A DNA stretch of 64,000 bases from assembly GCF_019636075.1 (NCBI RefSeq), contig NZ_JAHBYG010000015.1:1-64000 (forward strand). Reading direction: 5' to 3'. Made by a program: the position numbers and the translations under genes. Below the pieces are notes generated by a model. The model had not been told where the DNA came from and did no database searches. It was given only the letters and a program-made list of their open reading frames with translations. Below, piece after piece: positions 43,102-52,329 of this stretch. The stretch comes from Ferrovibrio sp. GTDB lineage: Bacteria > Pseudomonadota > Alphaproteobacteria > Ferrovibrionales > Ferrovibrionaceae. Each line of letters starts with the position of its first letter. The first letter of the stretch is position 1.

Positions 43102-44409
43102 TCAGACCGTCACGTCGCGCAAACGCTCCCATGTTTCCACGGCGAACCGGTCGGTCATCCCGGAAATATAGTCGGTGATGGCCAGAAGGCGAAGATAGCG
43201 CGGTGCGTCTTCCTTCGGCATATGCGGGATAAGCACCAATAATCGCTGCGCGGTCACGTTCTTTTTACTGGCATTCAGCGCGGCCACGAACTGGCGCAGC
43301 ATATGCTGAATGGCATTGATGCCTTTGAATTCCTCGCCGACCGTGCGTTCCCATTGATACACCCGCTGCAAGGCCAGATCTTTCAGGGCTTTTGCCGGCG
43401 CCTGCAGCGGCGTGGCGCTGAGCAGATCTCTGCCGGCGGCACCATCGAGGAAGCCGTTGGCAGGATCGATGAAGGCATCGCAGCAGGCATCCAGCAATCC
43501 GCCGATGGCGCGCGAACGCAGGGTGGAGAGTTTTTCATCCACGCTGCGGCGGTAGTAGTTTTCGCTCTGCTTGCCGGCAATCAATTGCCCCAGCAGGCTT
43601 TCCGCCTCGCTGAAGCCGATGCGGCCGAGCTTCACGCCATCTTCCACATCGATCACGCGATAGCAGATGTCGTCGGCGGCCTCCACCAGATAGGCCAGCG
43701 GATGGCGCTGCCAGGCTTGCGGCACGCCGGCGAGCGGCTTCAGTTTCAGCCGTCCGGCCATGGCGGCGAAGATCTCCGCCTCGGCGGCATCGAAGCCATG
43801 CTTCTTGCGGCCGATATAGTCGCCGCTTTTCTGCGCCAGGCTGCCGGATGGATATTTGGTGAAGGCGCCCAGCGTGGCATCCATCAGCCGCATGCCGCCA
43901 TCGTCGCGGTCCATCTGCAAACGGGTGAGGATGCGATAGCCTTGCGCATTGCCTTCGAAGCGCAGCAGATCGGTCTGTTCGGTTTCGTTCAAGGCATCCT
44001 TGAAGGCGTCGTCGCGGTTCTCGTCGAACCAATGCTGGATGGCCTGTTCGCCGGTATGGCCGAAAGGCGGGTTGCCGATATCATGCGCCAGGCAGGCGGC
44101 GGCCACGATATCGCCCAGATCGGCGGCCAGATGCGGGCGGATCGCTGCAAGGCTTTTATCGTCTGCCAGCAGGCGGCGCGCCACCTGATTGCCCAGCGAG
44201 CGGCCGACGGACGCCACTTCCATGGAATGGGTGAGGCGCGTGCGCACATAATCGGTATGCGGCAGCGGATGCACCTGGGTTTTGTTTTGCAGCCGGCGGA
44301 AGGCCGAGGAAAACACGATGCGGTCGGCATCCTGCTGAAACGGGCTGCGGCCCTCTGGCGGCAGGCGGCGGCCGGGCGGGCAGGAATCAAGGGTGTCGAT
44401 CCAATCCAT
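43102..44409 (-). CDS. dgt: Deoxyguanosinetriphosphate triphosphohydrolase-like protein
   Basis: 435 residues, HD-superfamily. Early RRLQNKTQV, THSMEV (first metal His), then LAHDIGNPPFGHTGE (HD pair and second region) and later RVIDVEDG (distal Asp). These are the Dgt-type metal ligands; enzymes of this group cleave dGTP or other dNTPs to the nucleoside plus triphosphate. Length is normal for alphaproteobacterial copies. It precedes the yliI gene by 16 bp. Confidence 0.9.
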   Translation of the reverse strand: MDWIDTLDSCPPGRRLPPEGRSPFQQDADRIVFSSAFRRLQNKTQVHPLPHTDYVRTRLTHSMEVASVGRSLGNQVARRLLADDKSLAAIRPHLAADLGDIVAAACLAHDIGNPPFGHTGEQAIQHWFDENRDDAFKDALNETEQTDLLRFEGNAQGYRILTRLQMDRDDGGMRLMDATLGAFTKYPSGSLAQKSGDYIGRKKHGFDAAEAEIFAAMAGRLKLKPLAGVPQAWQRHPLAYLVEAADDICYRVIDVEDGVKLGRIGFSEAESLLGQLIAGKQSENYYRRSVDEKLSTLRSRAIGGLLDACCDAFIDPANGFLDGAAGRDLLSATPLQAPAKALKDLALQRVYQWERTVGEEFKGINAIQHMLRQFVAALNASKKNVTAQRLLVLIPHMPKEDAPRYLRLLAITDYISGMTDRFAVETWERLRDVTV

Positions 44410-44455
44410 GGCAGCTTACTACCATGGCCGATGGTTCCGCTCTAGACGCAGCCGC

Positions 44456-45058
44456 CTAGCTGCGCGCGCCGACCTGCAGCCGCATGCGCTGCTTGCCGCC
44501 ATCCTCGGGGCCCACCGGGTGGAAACCGGCCTTCTCGAACATCGGGATCGTGCCGGTCCAGGCATCGGAGGCTGCGATCCGCCGGCCGGGCTGAGCGGCG
44601 CGGCGCGGATAGCCCTCGATGATGCCGGCGCCCTGGCGACGCAATTGCGCAACGGCAAAGCCGAGCAGCGCGCTGGCCACGCCGCGCCTGCGCCAGCCGG
44701 CCTTGATGAAGAAACACGGAACGCTCCACACATGTTCGGCATCCTGGCAGGCCAGGCTGCGGGCGCGGCCCAGCTTGGGGTAATCCATGCGCGGGCCGTA
44801 ATCCACCCAGCCTACCGGCAGGCTGGCGCCTTCGGCATCGTGTCCATAGGCCAGCGCGCCGTGCAGCGTACCGTCGGCCAGCAAGGCTTTCAGCGCGCGT
44901 TTGTTGGCAGCGCCCTTGGCAGCCACCCAATCGCTGCGGCTGGCATGGCGCCAATACATGCACCAGCAGCCGTCGCAGGCGCCGTTGCGACCGAACAGGG
45001 CAGCCAGGTCATCCCAACGGGCAGGCGTAAAGGCGTGGCAGCGGATGGCATCAGACAT
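44456..45058 (-). CDS. GNAT-family acetyltransferase, Cys-rich N-terminus
   Basis: 200 residues. The N-terminus has CDGCWCMYWR, a motif of a known GNAT subgroup, and the acetyl-CoA pyrophosphate loop is GWRRRGVASALLGFAV. Substrate unknown. Its start at 45058 is 9 bp from the 20-bp palindrome 45067-45086, and on the minus strand a TATAAT lies inside that palindrome (45078-45073), which would place the -10 within an operator. Confidence 0.85.
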   Translation of the reverse strand: MSDAIRCHAFTPARWDDLAALFGRNGACDGCWCMYWRHASRSDWVAAKGAANKRALKALLADGTLHGALAYGHDAEGASLPVGWVDYGPRMDYPKLGRARSLACQDAEHVWSVPCFFIKAGWRRRGVASALLGFAVAQLRRQGAGIIEGYPRRAAQPGRRIAASDAWTGTIPMFEKAGFHPVGPEDGGKQRMRLQVGARS

Positions 45059-45066
45059 GGCTTTAT

Positions 45067-45086
45067 ATAACCATTATAACGGTTAT
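45067..45086. promoter_or_regulatory. 20-bp palindromic operator between divergent GNAT genes
   Basis: ATAACCATTATAACGGTTAT, a palindrome with one mismatched pair, containing TATAAT on the minus strand and TATAAC on the plus strand. Its AT-richness stands out against the flanks. It is well placed for a repressor controlling the minus-strand gene and perhaps both. The protein that binds it is unknown. Confidence 0.55.
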
Positions 45087-45170
45087 GCCGCAATGGATTT
45101 GACCGCAGCCCCGCTGAAATGGCAAAGCAGTCGCCTATGGCGAAGCAAAAGCCGCAACCTGGAACCGACG

Positions 45171-45719
45171 ATGACCCAGACCATTCTTGCCCGCCTATCC
45201 CCAATGGGTCCGGACCCTGGCGAAGTTGAAAATGCCCTGCCCGGGTTGGCGGCTCTGCTGGCCGATTGCGTGGAGGGCGGTGCGGCGGTGAATTTCGTCT
45301 GGCCGTTCGATGCCGAACAGGCGCTGGCCTATTGGCGGCGGCAGATGCCCGGTCTGTTGGCCGGCAAAGCCCGGCTGTTCGTGGCGCGAGACACGGATGG
45401 GAGTATCCTCGGCTGCGTGATGCTGGATACCGATACGCCGCCCAACCAGCCGCACCGTGCCGAGATCAAGAAGCTGCTGGTGCTGCGCCGTGCCCGCCGG
45501 CTCGGCCTGGCCCGCGCGCTGATGCTGGCCGCCGAGGACGAGGCCCGCCGGCTCGGCAGAACTCTGCTGATCCTCGATACCCGCGATGGCGATAACGGCC
45601 AGAAGCTGTACGAAGCCATCGGCTATGTGCTGTTCGGCCGGGTGCCGGGCTATTCGCTGCCGGTCCATGGCGGCGAAGCCGAGACCTGCGCCTTCTATTA
45701 CAAGCAGCTCGCGCCTTGA
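45171..45719 (+). CDS. GNAT-family acetyltransferase
   Basis: 182 residues. LLVLRRARRLGLARALMLAA is the acetyl-CoA binding loop region (R-x2-G-L-A variant), followed by LLILDTRDGDNGQKLYEAIGY, the normal C-terminal half. No clue to substrate. ATG 45171 replaces a longer frame that would overlap the divergent GNAT. A TTGA overlap links its stop to the next gene. Confidence 0.85.
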   Translation: MTQTILARLSPMGPDPGEVENALPGLAALLADCVEGGAAVNFVWPFDAEQALAYWRRQMPGLLAGKARLFVARDTDGSILGCVMLDTDTPPNQPHRAEIKKLLVLRRARRLGLARALMLAAEDEARRLGRTLLILDTRDGDNGQKLYEAIGYVLFGRVPGYSLPVHGGEAETCAFYYKQLAP

Positions 45720-46657
45720 TCTGGCGTTGTATGCTGCTGGTGCCGATAGCGGCTGCCGCCCTGCTGGTGGCCTTGGCGCCCTATCATTGGCTGGCCGATC
45801 TTGCCGCCAGCTTCCGCCATTGCATGGCGGCAGGTGCGCTGATCGTGTTGGCGCTGATCTGGCGCGGCGGCCGGCATCTGCGCTGGATCGGTCTGGTGCT
45901 GGCCGGCTATCTGATCTGGCCCTTGCTGGCCTATCTGCAATGGCCAGCAACAGCGCAGGCGACAAGTGCACCGGCCTGGCGTGTGCTCAGTATCAATCTG
46001 GCGCAGCAGAGCGATCATGCCGCGCTGTTCGCCCGGCTTGCGGCCGATCCGCCAGACCTGCTGCTCTTCACCGAACTGCCAAATGGCGGCGCAAATCTGC
46101 CGCCCGATCTTGCCGCGCGGCTGCCGCATCGTTCGATGGAAATGCCGTTGGGGCGCAGCATCTATGATGTGCAGCTATACAGCCGATGGCCCTTGCGCGA
46201 CCTGACCGGTATCGAGGGCGTGGCGGCACAGCAAGTGCTGACGGCGCGGATTTGCCGCGATATGCCGGATGATTGTCTCACCCTGATCGGTATGCATGCG
46301 CAGATGCCGCTGGCGCCGCCTGGCCCTGCCGGCGCCAAACGCGACAGGCAATTGCTGGCGGTGGGGGAATTGGCGCGGCAGGCGCCGAATGGTCGCGTGC
46401 TGCTGATCGGCGATCTGAATGCCACGCCCTGGTCGCCCGGCTTCCGCGCCATGCTCGAGGCCGGCGGCCTGCGCGATACCGCGCCGATGCTTGGCCTGGC
46501 CGGCCTGGCGCCCACATGGCCAAGCTGGCTGCCGGGCTGGCTGGGGCTGAATATCGACCATGCCTTGATCGGCCGGGGGCTGACGCTGCGGCAGCGCGGC
46601 CTGGTCGACGATCCGGCCTCCGATCATCGCGCGCTGTGGGTGGAAGTAGCGCCGTGA
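45716..46657 (+). CDS. Membrane-anchored endonuclease/exonuclease/phosphatase-family protein
   Basis: 313 residues. Three N-terminal hydrophobic segments within about 75 residues, then an EEP domain: VLSINLAQQ, LLLFTELPN (metal Glu), VLLIGDLNATPWSP (Asp/Asn pair) and SDHRALWVEV (catalytic His). The active domain should lie on the periplasmic side or face of the membrane. The TTG at 45716 overlaps the GNAT stop; ATG 45731 is possible. kdsC follows 37 bp downstream. Confidence 0.85.
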   Translation: MIWRCMLLVPIAAAALLVALAPYHWLADLAASFRHCMAAGALIVLALIWRGGRHLRWIGLVLAGYLIWPLLAYLQWPATAQATSAPAWRVLSINLAQQSDHAALFARLAADPPDLLLFTELPNGGANLPPDLAARLPHRSMEMPLGRSIYDVQLYSRWPLRDLTGIEGVAAQQVLTARICRDMPDDCLTLIGMHAQMPLAPPGPAGAKRDRQLLAVGELARQAPNGRVLLIGDLNATPWSPGFRAMLEAGGLRDTAPMLGLAGLAPTWPSWLPGWLGLNIDHALIGRGLTLRQRGLVDDPASDHRALWVEVAP

Positions 46658-46694
46658 ATCGCCTTATGCTGCCGGCCATCATTCCGGAGGATGC

Positions 46695-47225
46695 ATGCTG
46701 GACGCCGCATTGATCGAGAAATTCCGCAAGATAAAGCTGCTATCGCTGGATCTGGATGGCACGCTTACCGATGGCGGCTTGTATTATGCCGAGGATGGCT
46801 CGGAGCTGCGCAAATACCATGTGCAGGATGGCCTGGGCATCGTGATGTGCATGAAGGAAGGCATCGAGGTCTGCCTGCTCACGCTGTCCAACACCGGGGC
46901 GATTGCCAAGCGTGCCGAACGGCTGCGCATCAAGCGCTACGAGATGGGCATCCTCGACAAGCTGACCCGTATCCGCGCCTTCTGCACCGAGATGGGCATC
47001 GGCCTGGATGAGGTGGCCCATGTGGCCGACGATGTGAACGACCTGCCGCTGCTGCGCAGCATCGGCCTGCCGATCGCCGTGGCCAATGCGCGCCCCGAAG
47101 TGAAGGCGGTATCCGCCTATGTAACGCAGGCGCGCGGCGGCGATGGCGCGGTGCGCGAGGTTTGCGACCTGTTGCTGCATCATTCCAAACATGTGAAGCG
47201 CAATCCGCTGGTGGAGGGTTTGTAA
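46695..47225 (+). CDS. kdsC: 3-deoxy-D-manno-octulosonate 8-phosphate phosphatase
   Basis: 176 residues, HAD superfamily class C0. Motif I LDLDGTLTDG (Asp19, Asp21), KYHVQDGLGI, and the last motif ADDVNDLPLL, followed by GGDGAVREVCDLLL, the typical KdsC C-terminus. Motif II reads LTLSNTG where most KdsC have ITGR-x-S, a mild departure. It releases phosphate from Kdo-8-P to give Kdo for lipid A assembly. The stop overlaps the SDR start by one base (TAATG). Confidence 0.85.
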   Translation: MLDAALIEKFRKIKLLSLDLDGTLTDGGLYYAEDGSELRKYHVQDGLGIVMCMKEGIEVCLLTLSNTGAIAKRAERLRIKRYEMGILDKLTRIRAFCTEMGIGLDEVAHVADDVNDLPLLRSIGLPIAVANARPEVKAVSAYVTQARGGDGAVREVCDLLLHHSKHVKRNPLVEGL

Positions 47226-48148
47226 TGAGCGCCCAGGATTCACGGATGCTGGCTTTTTCAGGCCGCGTGGCCATCGTCACCGGCGCGGGTTCCGGCCTGG
47301 GCCGCAGCCATGCCCTGCTATTGGCTTCGCGCGGCGCCAAGCTGGTGATCAACGATCTGGGCGGCGCGGTGGATGGCCGCGGCGGCTCGGCCACGGCCGC
47401 CGATGCGGTGGTGGCCGAGATCAAGGCGGCTGGCGGCGAGGCCGTGGCGAACCATGACAGCGTGTCCGACCCGGCCGGTGCCGCGCGCATCGTGCAGGCC
47501 GCATTGGATGCCTGGGGCCGGGTGGATATCCTGGTCAACAATGCCGGCATCCTGCGCGACAAAAGCTTTGCCAAGATGCCGCTGGAGGATTTCGATGCGG
47601 TGCTGGCAGTGCATCTGCTGGGTTCGGCTTATGTAACCCATGCCGCCTGGCCGCATATGCAGGCCGCCAATTACGGCCGCGTGGTGATGACCACATCGGC
47701 GGCCGGCCTGTATGGCAATTTCGGCCAGACGAATTATGGCGCCGCCAAGCTGGGCCTGGTCGGGCTGATGAATGCGCTGAAGCAGGAAGGCGGCAAGAAC
47801 GGCATCCTGATCAACACCATCGCGCCGGTGGCCGCCACCCGCATGACCGAGCCGCTGTTTCCGCCCAAGCTGCTGCCGCATCTGCAGCCGGCTTATATTT
47901 CCGCCGTGGTGGCCTATCTCTGTTCGGAAAGCTGCAACGCCACCGGCGATATCATCTCGGTGGGGGCCGGCTATTACGCCAAGGCGCAGATCGTGGAATC
48001 CGAAGGCGTGTTCTACGGCGCGGGCGCCGAGGTGACGCCGGAGATGATCGCCGCCGATTGGGGCCGCATCACCGATATGGGCAAGGCCCGCGCCTATGGC
48101 GCCGCGATGGAAGAAGTGGCGAAGATTTTCGGCTATTTCGTGAAGTGA
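47225..48148 (+). CDS. Short-chain dehydrogenase of the MFE-2/3-hydroxyacyl-CoA type
   Basis: 307 residues. TGAGSGLGRSHALLLASRGA binds the cofactor; NNAG, a Ser near TTSAAGLYG and Y-x3-K in QTNYGAAK give the catalytic tetrad. The sequence INDLGGAVDGRGGSATAADA is characteristic of the dehydrogenase part of multifunctional beta-oxidation enzymes, so it probably acts on 3-hydroxyacyl-CoA. ATG 47225 overlaps the kdsC stop, which couples them despite unrelated roles. Confidence 0.88.
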   Translation: MSAQDSRMLAFSGRVAIVTGAGSGLGRSHALLLASRGAKLVINDLGGAVDGRGGSATAADAVVAEIKAAGGEAVANHDSVSDPAGAARIVQAALDAWGRVDILVNNAGILRDKSFAKMPLEDFDAVLAVHLLGSAYVTHAAWPHMQAANYGRVVMTTSAAGLYGNFGQTNYGAAKLGLVGLMNALKQEGGKNGILINTIAPVAATRMTEPLFPPKLLPHLQPAYISAVVAYLCSESCNATGDIISVGAGYYAKAQIVESEGVFYGAGAEVTPEMIAADWGRITDMGKARAYGAAMEEVAKIFGYFVK

Positions 48149-48152
48149 CGCG

Positions 48153-48635
48153 CTACAGCCGATGCCGCCTGGCATCGGCCTGATTGCGGAATTTCGCATC
48201 CTGGCGCAGCAGGGATTTTTCCAGCGCGGCCAAGGGCGTGCCGATGCCCAGCAGGGCGCTGGCCTGATAGCACCATTCGTCATAGGCCATGATCAGGCCA
48301 TGCGGCTCCATGCGGAAACGGCTGGCACCCACCATCAGCACGCGCTTGCCTTCAAGGCCGGGCTTGTGGGAGGTGAAGCTGAAATCCCAATGGGCATAGC
48401 CGATGCCATGGGCGCAGACCGGCTCATGCATCTCCCATTCGAAATCGCTGCCGTCGCGCAGGAATTTCTCCAGCATGGCGGCAATCGCCGCGCGCCCCTG
48501 GTGGCGACCGTAGAATACGTCGTCGTAATAGGCATCGGGCGTGAACAACAGCGCGAAGCCTTCCGCGTCGCGCGCCGCCACGCGTTCGGAAAAGCGTTGC
48601 AGCAGATGAATGAAGGCGGCGGTTTCATCGCTCAT
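48153..48635 (-). CDS. SnoaL-like (NTF2-fold) protein
   Basis: 160 residues. FSERVAARDAEGFALLFTPDAYYDDVFYG is split here as a typical SnoaL/NTF2-like start, followed by a GRAAIAAMLEKFL helix and strand-rich end. Such proteins are small enzymes or ligand binders in catabolic and secondary routes. It lies 15 bp after waaA on the same strand and ends 4 bp from the convergent SDR stop. The link with waaA may be accidental. Confidence 0.75.
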   Translation of the reverse strand: MSDETAAFIHLLQRFSERVAARDAEGFALLFTPDAYYDDVFYGRHQGRAAIAAMLEKFLRDGSDFEWEMHEPVCAHGIGYAHWDFSFTSHKPGLEGKRVLMVGASRFRMEPHGLIMAYDEWCYQASALLGIGTPLAALEKSLLRQDAKFRNQADARRHRL

Positions 48636-48650
48636 TGTTTTCCCTCCCGG

Positions 48651-49910
48651 TCAGATTTGCTCCAGCACGGCCTTGGTGAGGCGGGTCAGTACCGCGCCTT
48701 GTTCGTTGGCATAGATGTGTCCCTGTTCGCCCATATGCGCCAGGCGGGCGGGATCGGCCAGCAGGGCGGCAATGGTTTCGGCCAGCGCAATGCCATCCTG
48801 CACCTGCAAAGCCGCGTTCCGCGCCAGCAGATCGGCGCTGGCCTCGCTGAAATTGAACATATGCGGGCCGAACAGAACGGCGGCCCCAAGCCGCGCCGGT
48901 TCCAGCGGGTTCTGCCCGCCATGGGGGATCAGCGAACCGCCCATCAGCGCCAGCGGGCAGAGCCGATACCACAGGCCCATCTCGCCTAACGTATCGGCAA
49001 CATAAATCTCGGCTTCGGGCGCCTGATCTACCGACCGCAAAGCCACGCACGCGCCGCTTTTGCGCAAATCCTCGGCGATTGCCTGGCCGCGTTCGGGATG
49101 GCGCGGCGCGATGATGGTCAGCAGATCGGGGAAACGCAGACGCAGCGTGCGATCGGCCTGCAAGGCGATGGCCTCGTCGCCGGGATGGCTGGAGGCCAGC
49201 AGCCAGCGCGGCCGGCCGTCGATTGCATCGCGCAGGCGCGCAAGCTCGGCATCGTCGCAGCCCAAGGGCGGTGCGGCCTGTTTGAGATTGCCGTATTCCT
49301 GCACATGGCGCGCGCCGAGGCTGCGGAAGCGTTCGGCATCGGCTGCCGTTTGCGCATAAACCGCATCGAAACAGCCGAGCAGCCAGCGCGCGGTGCCAGG
49401 CAGCAACTGCCAGCGGCTGGCCGAACGCGCCGACATGCGGCCCTGCAACAACAGCAGTTTCACGCCGCGCCGATGCAGGCCGGCAAGCAGCCCGGGCCAG
49501 AGTTCGCTTTCGCTCCATAGCGCCAGATCGGGCCGCCAATGATCCAGGAAGCCATCCACGGCGGATGGAATATCCACCGGCACGAATTGGTGCAGCAGGC
49601 CGGCAAAGCTTTGCCGCGCCACCAGGGCCGCCGAAGTAACGGTGCCGGTGGTGAGCAGCAGGGTTATATCCGGCCGCGCTTCGCGCACGGCACGCAACAG
49701 TGGCAACAACGCCACGGCTTCGCCCACGCTGGCGGCATGGGCCCAGATCAGCTTGTCGGCGGGACGCGGCAGAACCGGCCTGCCGAAACGTTCATGCAGG
49801 CGCGTGGCATCTTCCTTGCCGCGTTGTATGCGGCGGTGCAGCCAATGCCGCACCAGCGGCGTGATCGCAGCGCCGATCCCGCGCCAGAGGCTTTCGCGCC
49901 ACGGCCTCAC
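48651..49910 (-). CDS. waaA: 3-deoxy-D-manno-octulosonic acid (Kdo) transferase
   Basis: 419 residues, GT30. N-terminal anchor-like stretch, then IWAHAASVGEAVALLPLLRA (catalytic Glu of the family), PVDIPSAVDGFLDHWRPDLA, SESELWPG, ASSHPGDEA, and GGSLIPHGGQNPLEPARLG near the C-terminus, all conserved in WaaA/KdtA. It attaches Kdo to lipid A. The GTG at 49910 overlaps the asnB stop (GTGA); the longer in-frame region upstream is out of phase with asnB and is not real. Together with kdsD and kdsC it completes the Kdo route. Confidence 0.92.
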   Translation of the reverse strand: MRPWRESLWRGIGAAITPLVRHWLHRRIQRGKEDATRLHERFGRPVLPRPADKLIWAHAASVGEAVALLPLLRAVREARPDITLLLTTGTVTSAALVARQSFAGLLHQFVPVDIPSAVDGFLDHWRPDLALWSESELWPGLLAGLHRRGVKLLLLQGRMSARSASRWQLLPGTARWLLGCFDAVYAQTAADAERFRSLGARHVQEYGNLKQAAPPLGCDDAELARLRDAIDGRPRWLLASSHPGDEAIALQADRTLRLRFPDLLTIIAPRHPERGQAIAEDLRKSGACVALRSVDQAPEAEIYVADTLGEMGLWYRLCPLALMGGSLIPHGGQNPLEPARLGAAVLFGPHMFNFSEASADLLARNAALQVQDGIALAETIAALLADPARLAHMGEQGHIYANEQGAVLTRLTKAVLEQI

Positions 49911-51811
49911 GGCTGCCGCCAATGCCGCTGCCAGGCTTGCAGCATCAGCACGCCCCAGAGGCCGTATTGCCGGTTGGCACGGCCGCTGAGATGGTCTGCC
50001 CAGGCAGCGCGGACCGGTTCGGGCCGCAGCAGGTCGGTTTCTTCCAGCGCCTGCGGCGAGAGCAGATCCTCGGCCCAATCGCGCAGCGGGCCGCGCAGCC
50101 AGCTTGAAATCGGCACCGCGAAGCCGCTTTTCGGGCGGTTGGTCAAAGCCACCGGCACATGGCGGGCCAGCAGGCGGCGCAACGGCCATTTGCCATTGGC
50201 CGGCAGTTTCAGATGGCGCGGCAGGGCCAGCCCGAAACTCAGCACACGATGATCCAGCAGCGGCACGCGGGCTTCGAGCGCCACCGCCATGCTGGCCCGA
50301 TCCACCTTGGTCAGCACATCGTCGTGCAGATAGGCGCGGGCATCCAGCCGTTGCAGATAAGCCACCAGATCTTCGCCTTCGGCCTGCTGCGGCAATGGCA
50401 GCGGCGGATATGGTTGCGCCAGCACCTGCGCCGCATCGGGCCATTGTTCGATCAGCGGGCGGTAATAGCTTTCGACATCCTTGGCGCGCAACACACCGCC
50501 CAGCTTGGCCAGCTTCTCGCCCAGTTGCGGCGGGCGGATGCCGGCGGGCAGCAGGCTGCCCAGCGCATCCCATTGGCCGGGCCGCAACATGGTGCAGAAT
50601 CCGGCCAGCAGGCCACGCAAAGGCGCCGGCCAGCCTTGCATCTTCTGCCAGCGCGCCGCCATCACATGGCGGTTATAGCCGGCAAAGCCTTCATCGCCGC
50701 CATCGCCGGAAAGCGCCACCGTCACATGCTGGCGAGTGAGGCGCGATACCAGATAGGTGGCGATCTGCGAGGCATCGGCGAAAGGCTCGTCGTAAATCTC
50801 CGCCATGCGCGGAATGCAGGCCAGGGCATCCGCAGGCGTAACGCGCAGCGTTGTATGCTGGGTGCCGAGATGGCGTGCCACGGCTTCGGCGGCTGAAGAT
50901 TCGTCATAGCCGCTTTCGCCATAGCCGATGGTGAAGCTGCGCACCGGCTGGCTGCTCTGCGCCTGCATCAATGCCGTCACCAGGCTGCTGTCGATACCGC
51001 CGGACAGGAACGCGCCCACCGGCACGTCGCTCAGCATATGGCCGCGTATGGCGTCGTTCAGCAGCGCGTGCAACTGCGTCTCGGCTTCGTCGATCTGCGT
51101 GATGCGCGGTTCGGCGGCAATCGCGTCTTCCAGGCTCCACCAGGGGCGCGGCGTTTGCAGGCCATCGGAGCCGCAGCGCAGCAGATGGCCGGGTTCCAGC
51201 TTATGCAGGCCCTGCCAGATGCAAAGCGGCGCCGGCACATAATTGGTGCGCAGGAAATGCGATACGGCCTCGGGGTTCAGCGCCGGGCGCGGTTCGCCCA
51301 CCAGCAGCGCACGCGGTTCGGAGGCGAAGGCAATGCCGCCATTCAGGGGACGCCAATAAAGCGGCTTGATGCCCACGCGGTCGCGCACCAGGGTGAGGCT
51401 GCGTTCCTGCGCATCCCACAGGCCGATGGCGAACATGCCTTGCAGCTTGTGCAAGGTCGGCTCCAGGCCCCAGGCCTCGATGCCGGCCAGCATCACTTCG
51501 GTGTCGGAATGGCCACGGAACATGGCGCCGAGCGCTTCCAGTTCGCGGCGCAGGGCGGGGAAATTGTAGATCTCGCCGTTATAGGTGATGCAATAGCGCC
51601 CGCTGGCTGAAAGCATCGGCTGGCGGCCCAGCGGCGAAAGGTCGATGATGCTCAGCCGTCGCTGGCCGAGCGCGATGCCATGCTCGGCGCGGATCCAGGT
51701 GTCGCTGTCGTCGGGGCCGCGATGGCGCAGTGCGGCGGTCATCGCCTCCACGCGCTCGCGCAAGGCGGCTTCGCCTGCCTGAGCGGCGAGCAGGCCGGCT
51801 ATGCCGCACAT
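49907..51811 (-). CDS. asnB: Asparagine synthase (glutamine-hydrolysing) family protein
   Basis: 634 residues. The N-terminal Cys2 nucleophile is at MCGIAGLL, followed by the class II glutamine amidotransferase domain (RHRGPDD, ITYNGEIYN), and the synthetase domain with the PP-loop SGGIDSS. Members clustered with polysaccharide genes amidate sugar acids or other carboxylates rather than aspartate. Its start overlaps the NusG-like stop (TGATG) and its stop overlaps waaA, so an LPS-linked role is plausible. Asparagine synthesis is the alternative. Confidence 0.88.
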   Translation of the reverse strand: MCGIAGLLAAQAGEAALRERVEAMTAALRHRGPDDSDTWIRAEHGIALGQRRLSIIDLSPLGRQPMLSASGRYCITYNGEIYNFPALRRELEALGAMFRGHSDTEVMLAGIEAWGLEPTLHKLQGMFAIGLWDAQERSLTLVRDRVGIKPLYWRPLNGGIAFASEPRALLVGEPRPALNPEAVSHFLRTNYVPAPLCIWQGLHKLEPGHLLRCGSDGLQTPRPWWSLEDAIAAEPRITQIDEAETQLHALLNDAIRGHMLSDVPVGAFLSGGIDSSLVTALMQAQSSQPVRSFTIGYGESGYDESSAAEAVARHLGTQHTTLRVTPADALACIPRMAEIYDEPFADASQIATYLVSRLTRQHVTVALSGDGGDEGFAGYNRHVMAARWQKMQGWPAPLRGLLAGFCTMLRPGQWDALGSLLPAGIRPPQLGEKLAKLGGVLRAKDVESYYRPLIEQWPDAAQVLAQPYPPLPLPQQAEGEDLVAYLQRLDARAYLHDDVLTKVDRASMAVALEARVPLLDHRVLSFGLALPRHLKLPANGKWPLRRLLARHVPVALTNRPKSGFAVPISSWLRGPLRDWAEDLLSPQALEETDLLRPEPVRAAWADHLSGRANRQYGLWGVLMLQAWQRHWRQP

Positions 51812-52329
51812 CAGGCGGCGGCGACGGAATGGGCCGGCAAGGTCACCCGTGTCGGCCGGCCGAGCAGATCGAGCAGCAGGATCACTCGCATGGCATCGTC
51901 GCGGGTCTGGAACAGGCCGACCAGATCGGCGAACGGTCCCTGCGTCACCCGCAGCGGCGCGCCTTGCGGCAGTTTGTCCAGCGGGTCTTCCATATGGATG
52001 AAGCCCTCGGCATCCTGGCGGCCGCGCAAGGCTTCCAGCACCCGCATGGGCAGCGGCAACGGCTGGTCGCCGAAGGCCACCAGGCGGCGGCAGCCCACGG
52101 TGCCGTTCACCGAACGCCAGCGCGATTGCGCCGGATCGAGGCCGACGAAGACATAGCCGGGAAACAACGGGCGGCTGACCATTTCGGTGCGCCGGGCATG
52201 GCGGCGCAGGCAGCGGAATTGCGGCAGGAAGGTTTCAAAACCCTGGCGGCGCAGATGCGCTTCCGCCACGCGTTCCTGGCGCGATTGGGTCTCGGCTACA
52301 AACCAGGCATTCGCACCGGCATCGGTCAT
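51811..52329 (-). CDS. RfaH/NusG-like transcription antiterminator
   Basis: 172 residues. NusG N-terminal domain: WFVAETQSRQERVAEAHLRR, HARRTEMVSRPLFPGYVFVG; the C-terminal KOW-type part has RVTQGPFADLVGLFQ. Being a second NusG paralogue inside an LPS-type operon, it is most likely an operon-specific RfaH-like factor that lets polymerase read through long surface-polysaccharide operons. I see no ops-like element in the leader. It starts with ATGA overlap on the preceding regulator gene. Confidence 0.87.
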   Translation of the reverse strand: MTDAGANAWFVAETQSRQERVAEAHLRRQGFETFLPQFRCLRRHARRTEMVSRPLFPGYVFVGLDPAQSRWRSVNGTVGCRRLVAFGDQPLPLPMRVLEALRGRQDAEGFIHMEDPLDKLPQGAPLRVTQGPFADLVGLFQTRDDAMRVILLLDLLGRPTRVTLPAHSVAAA

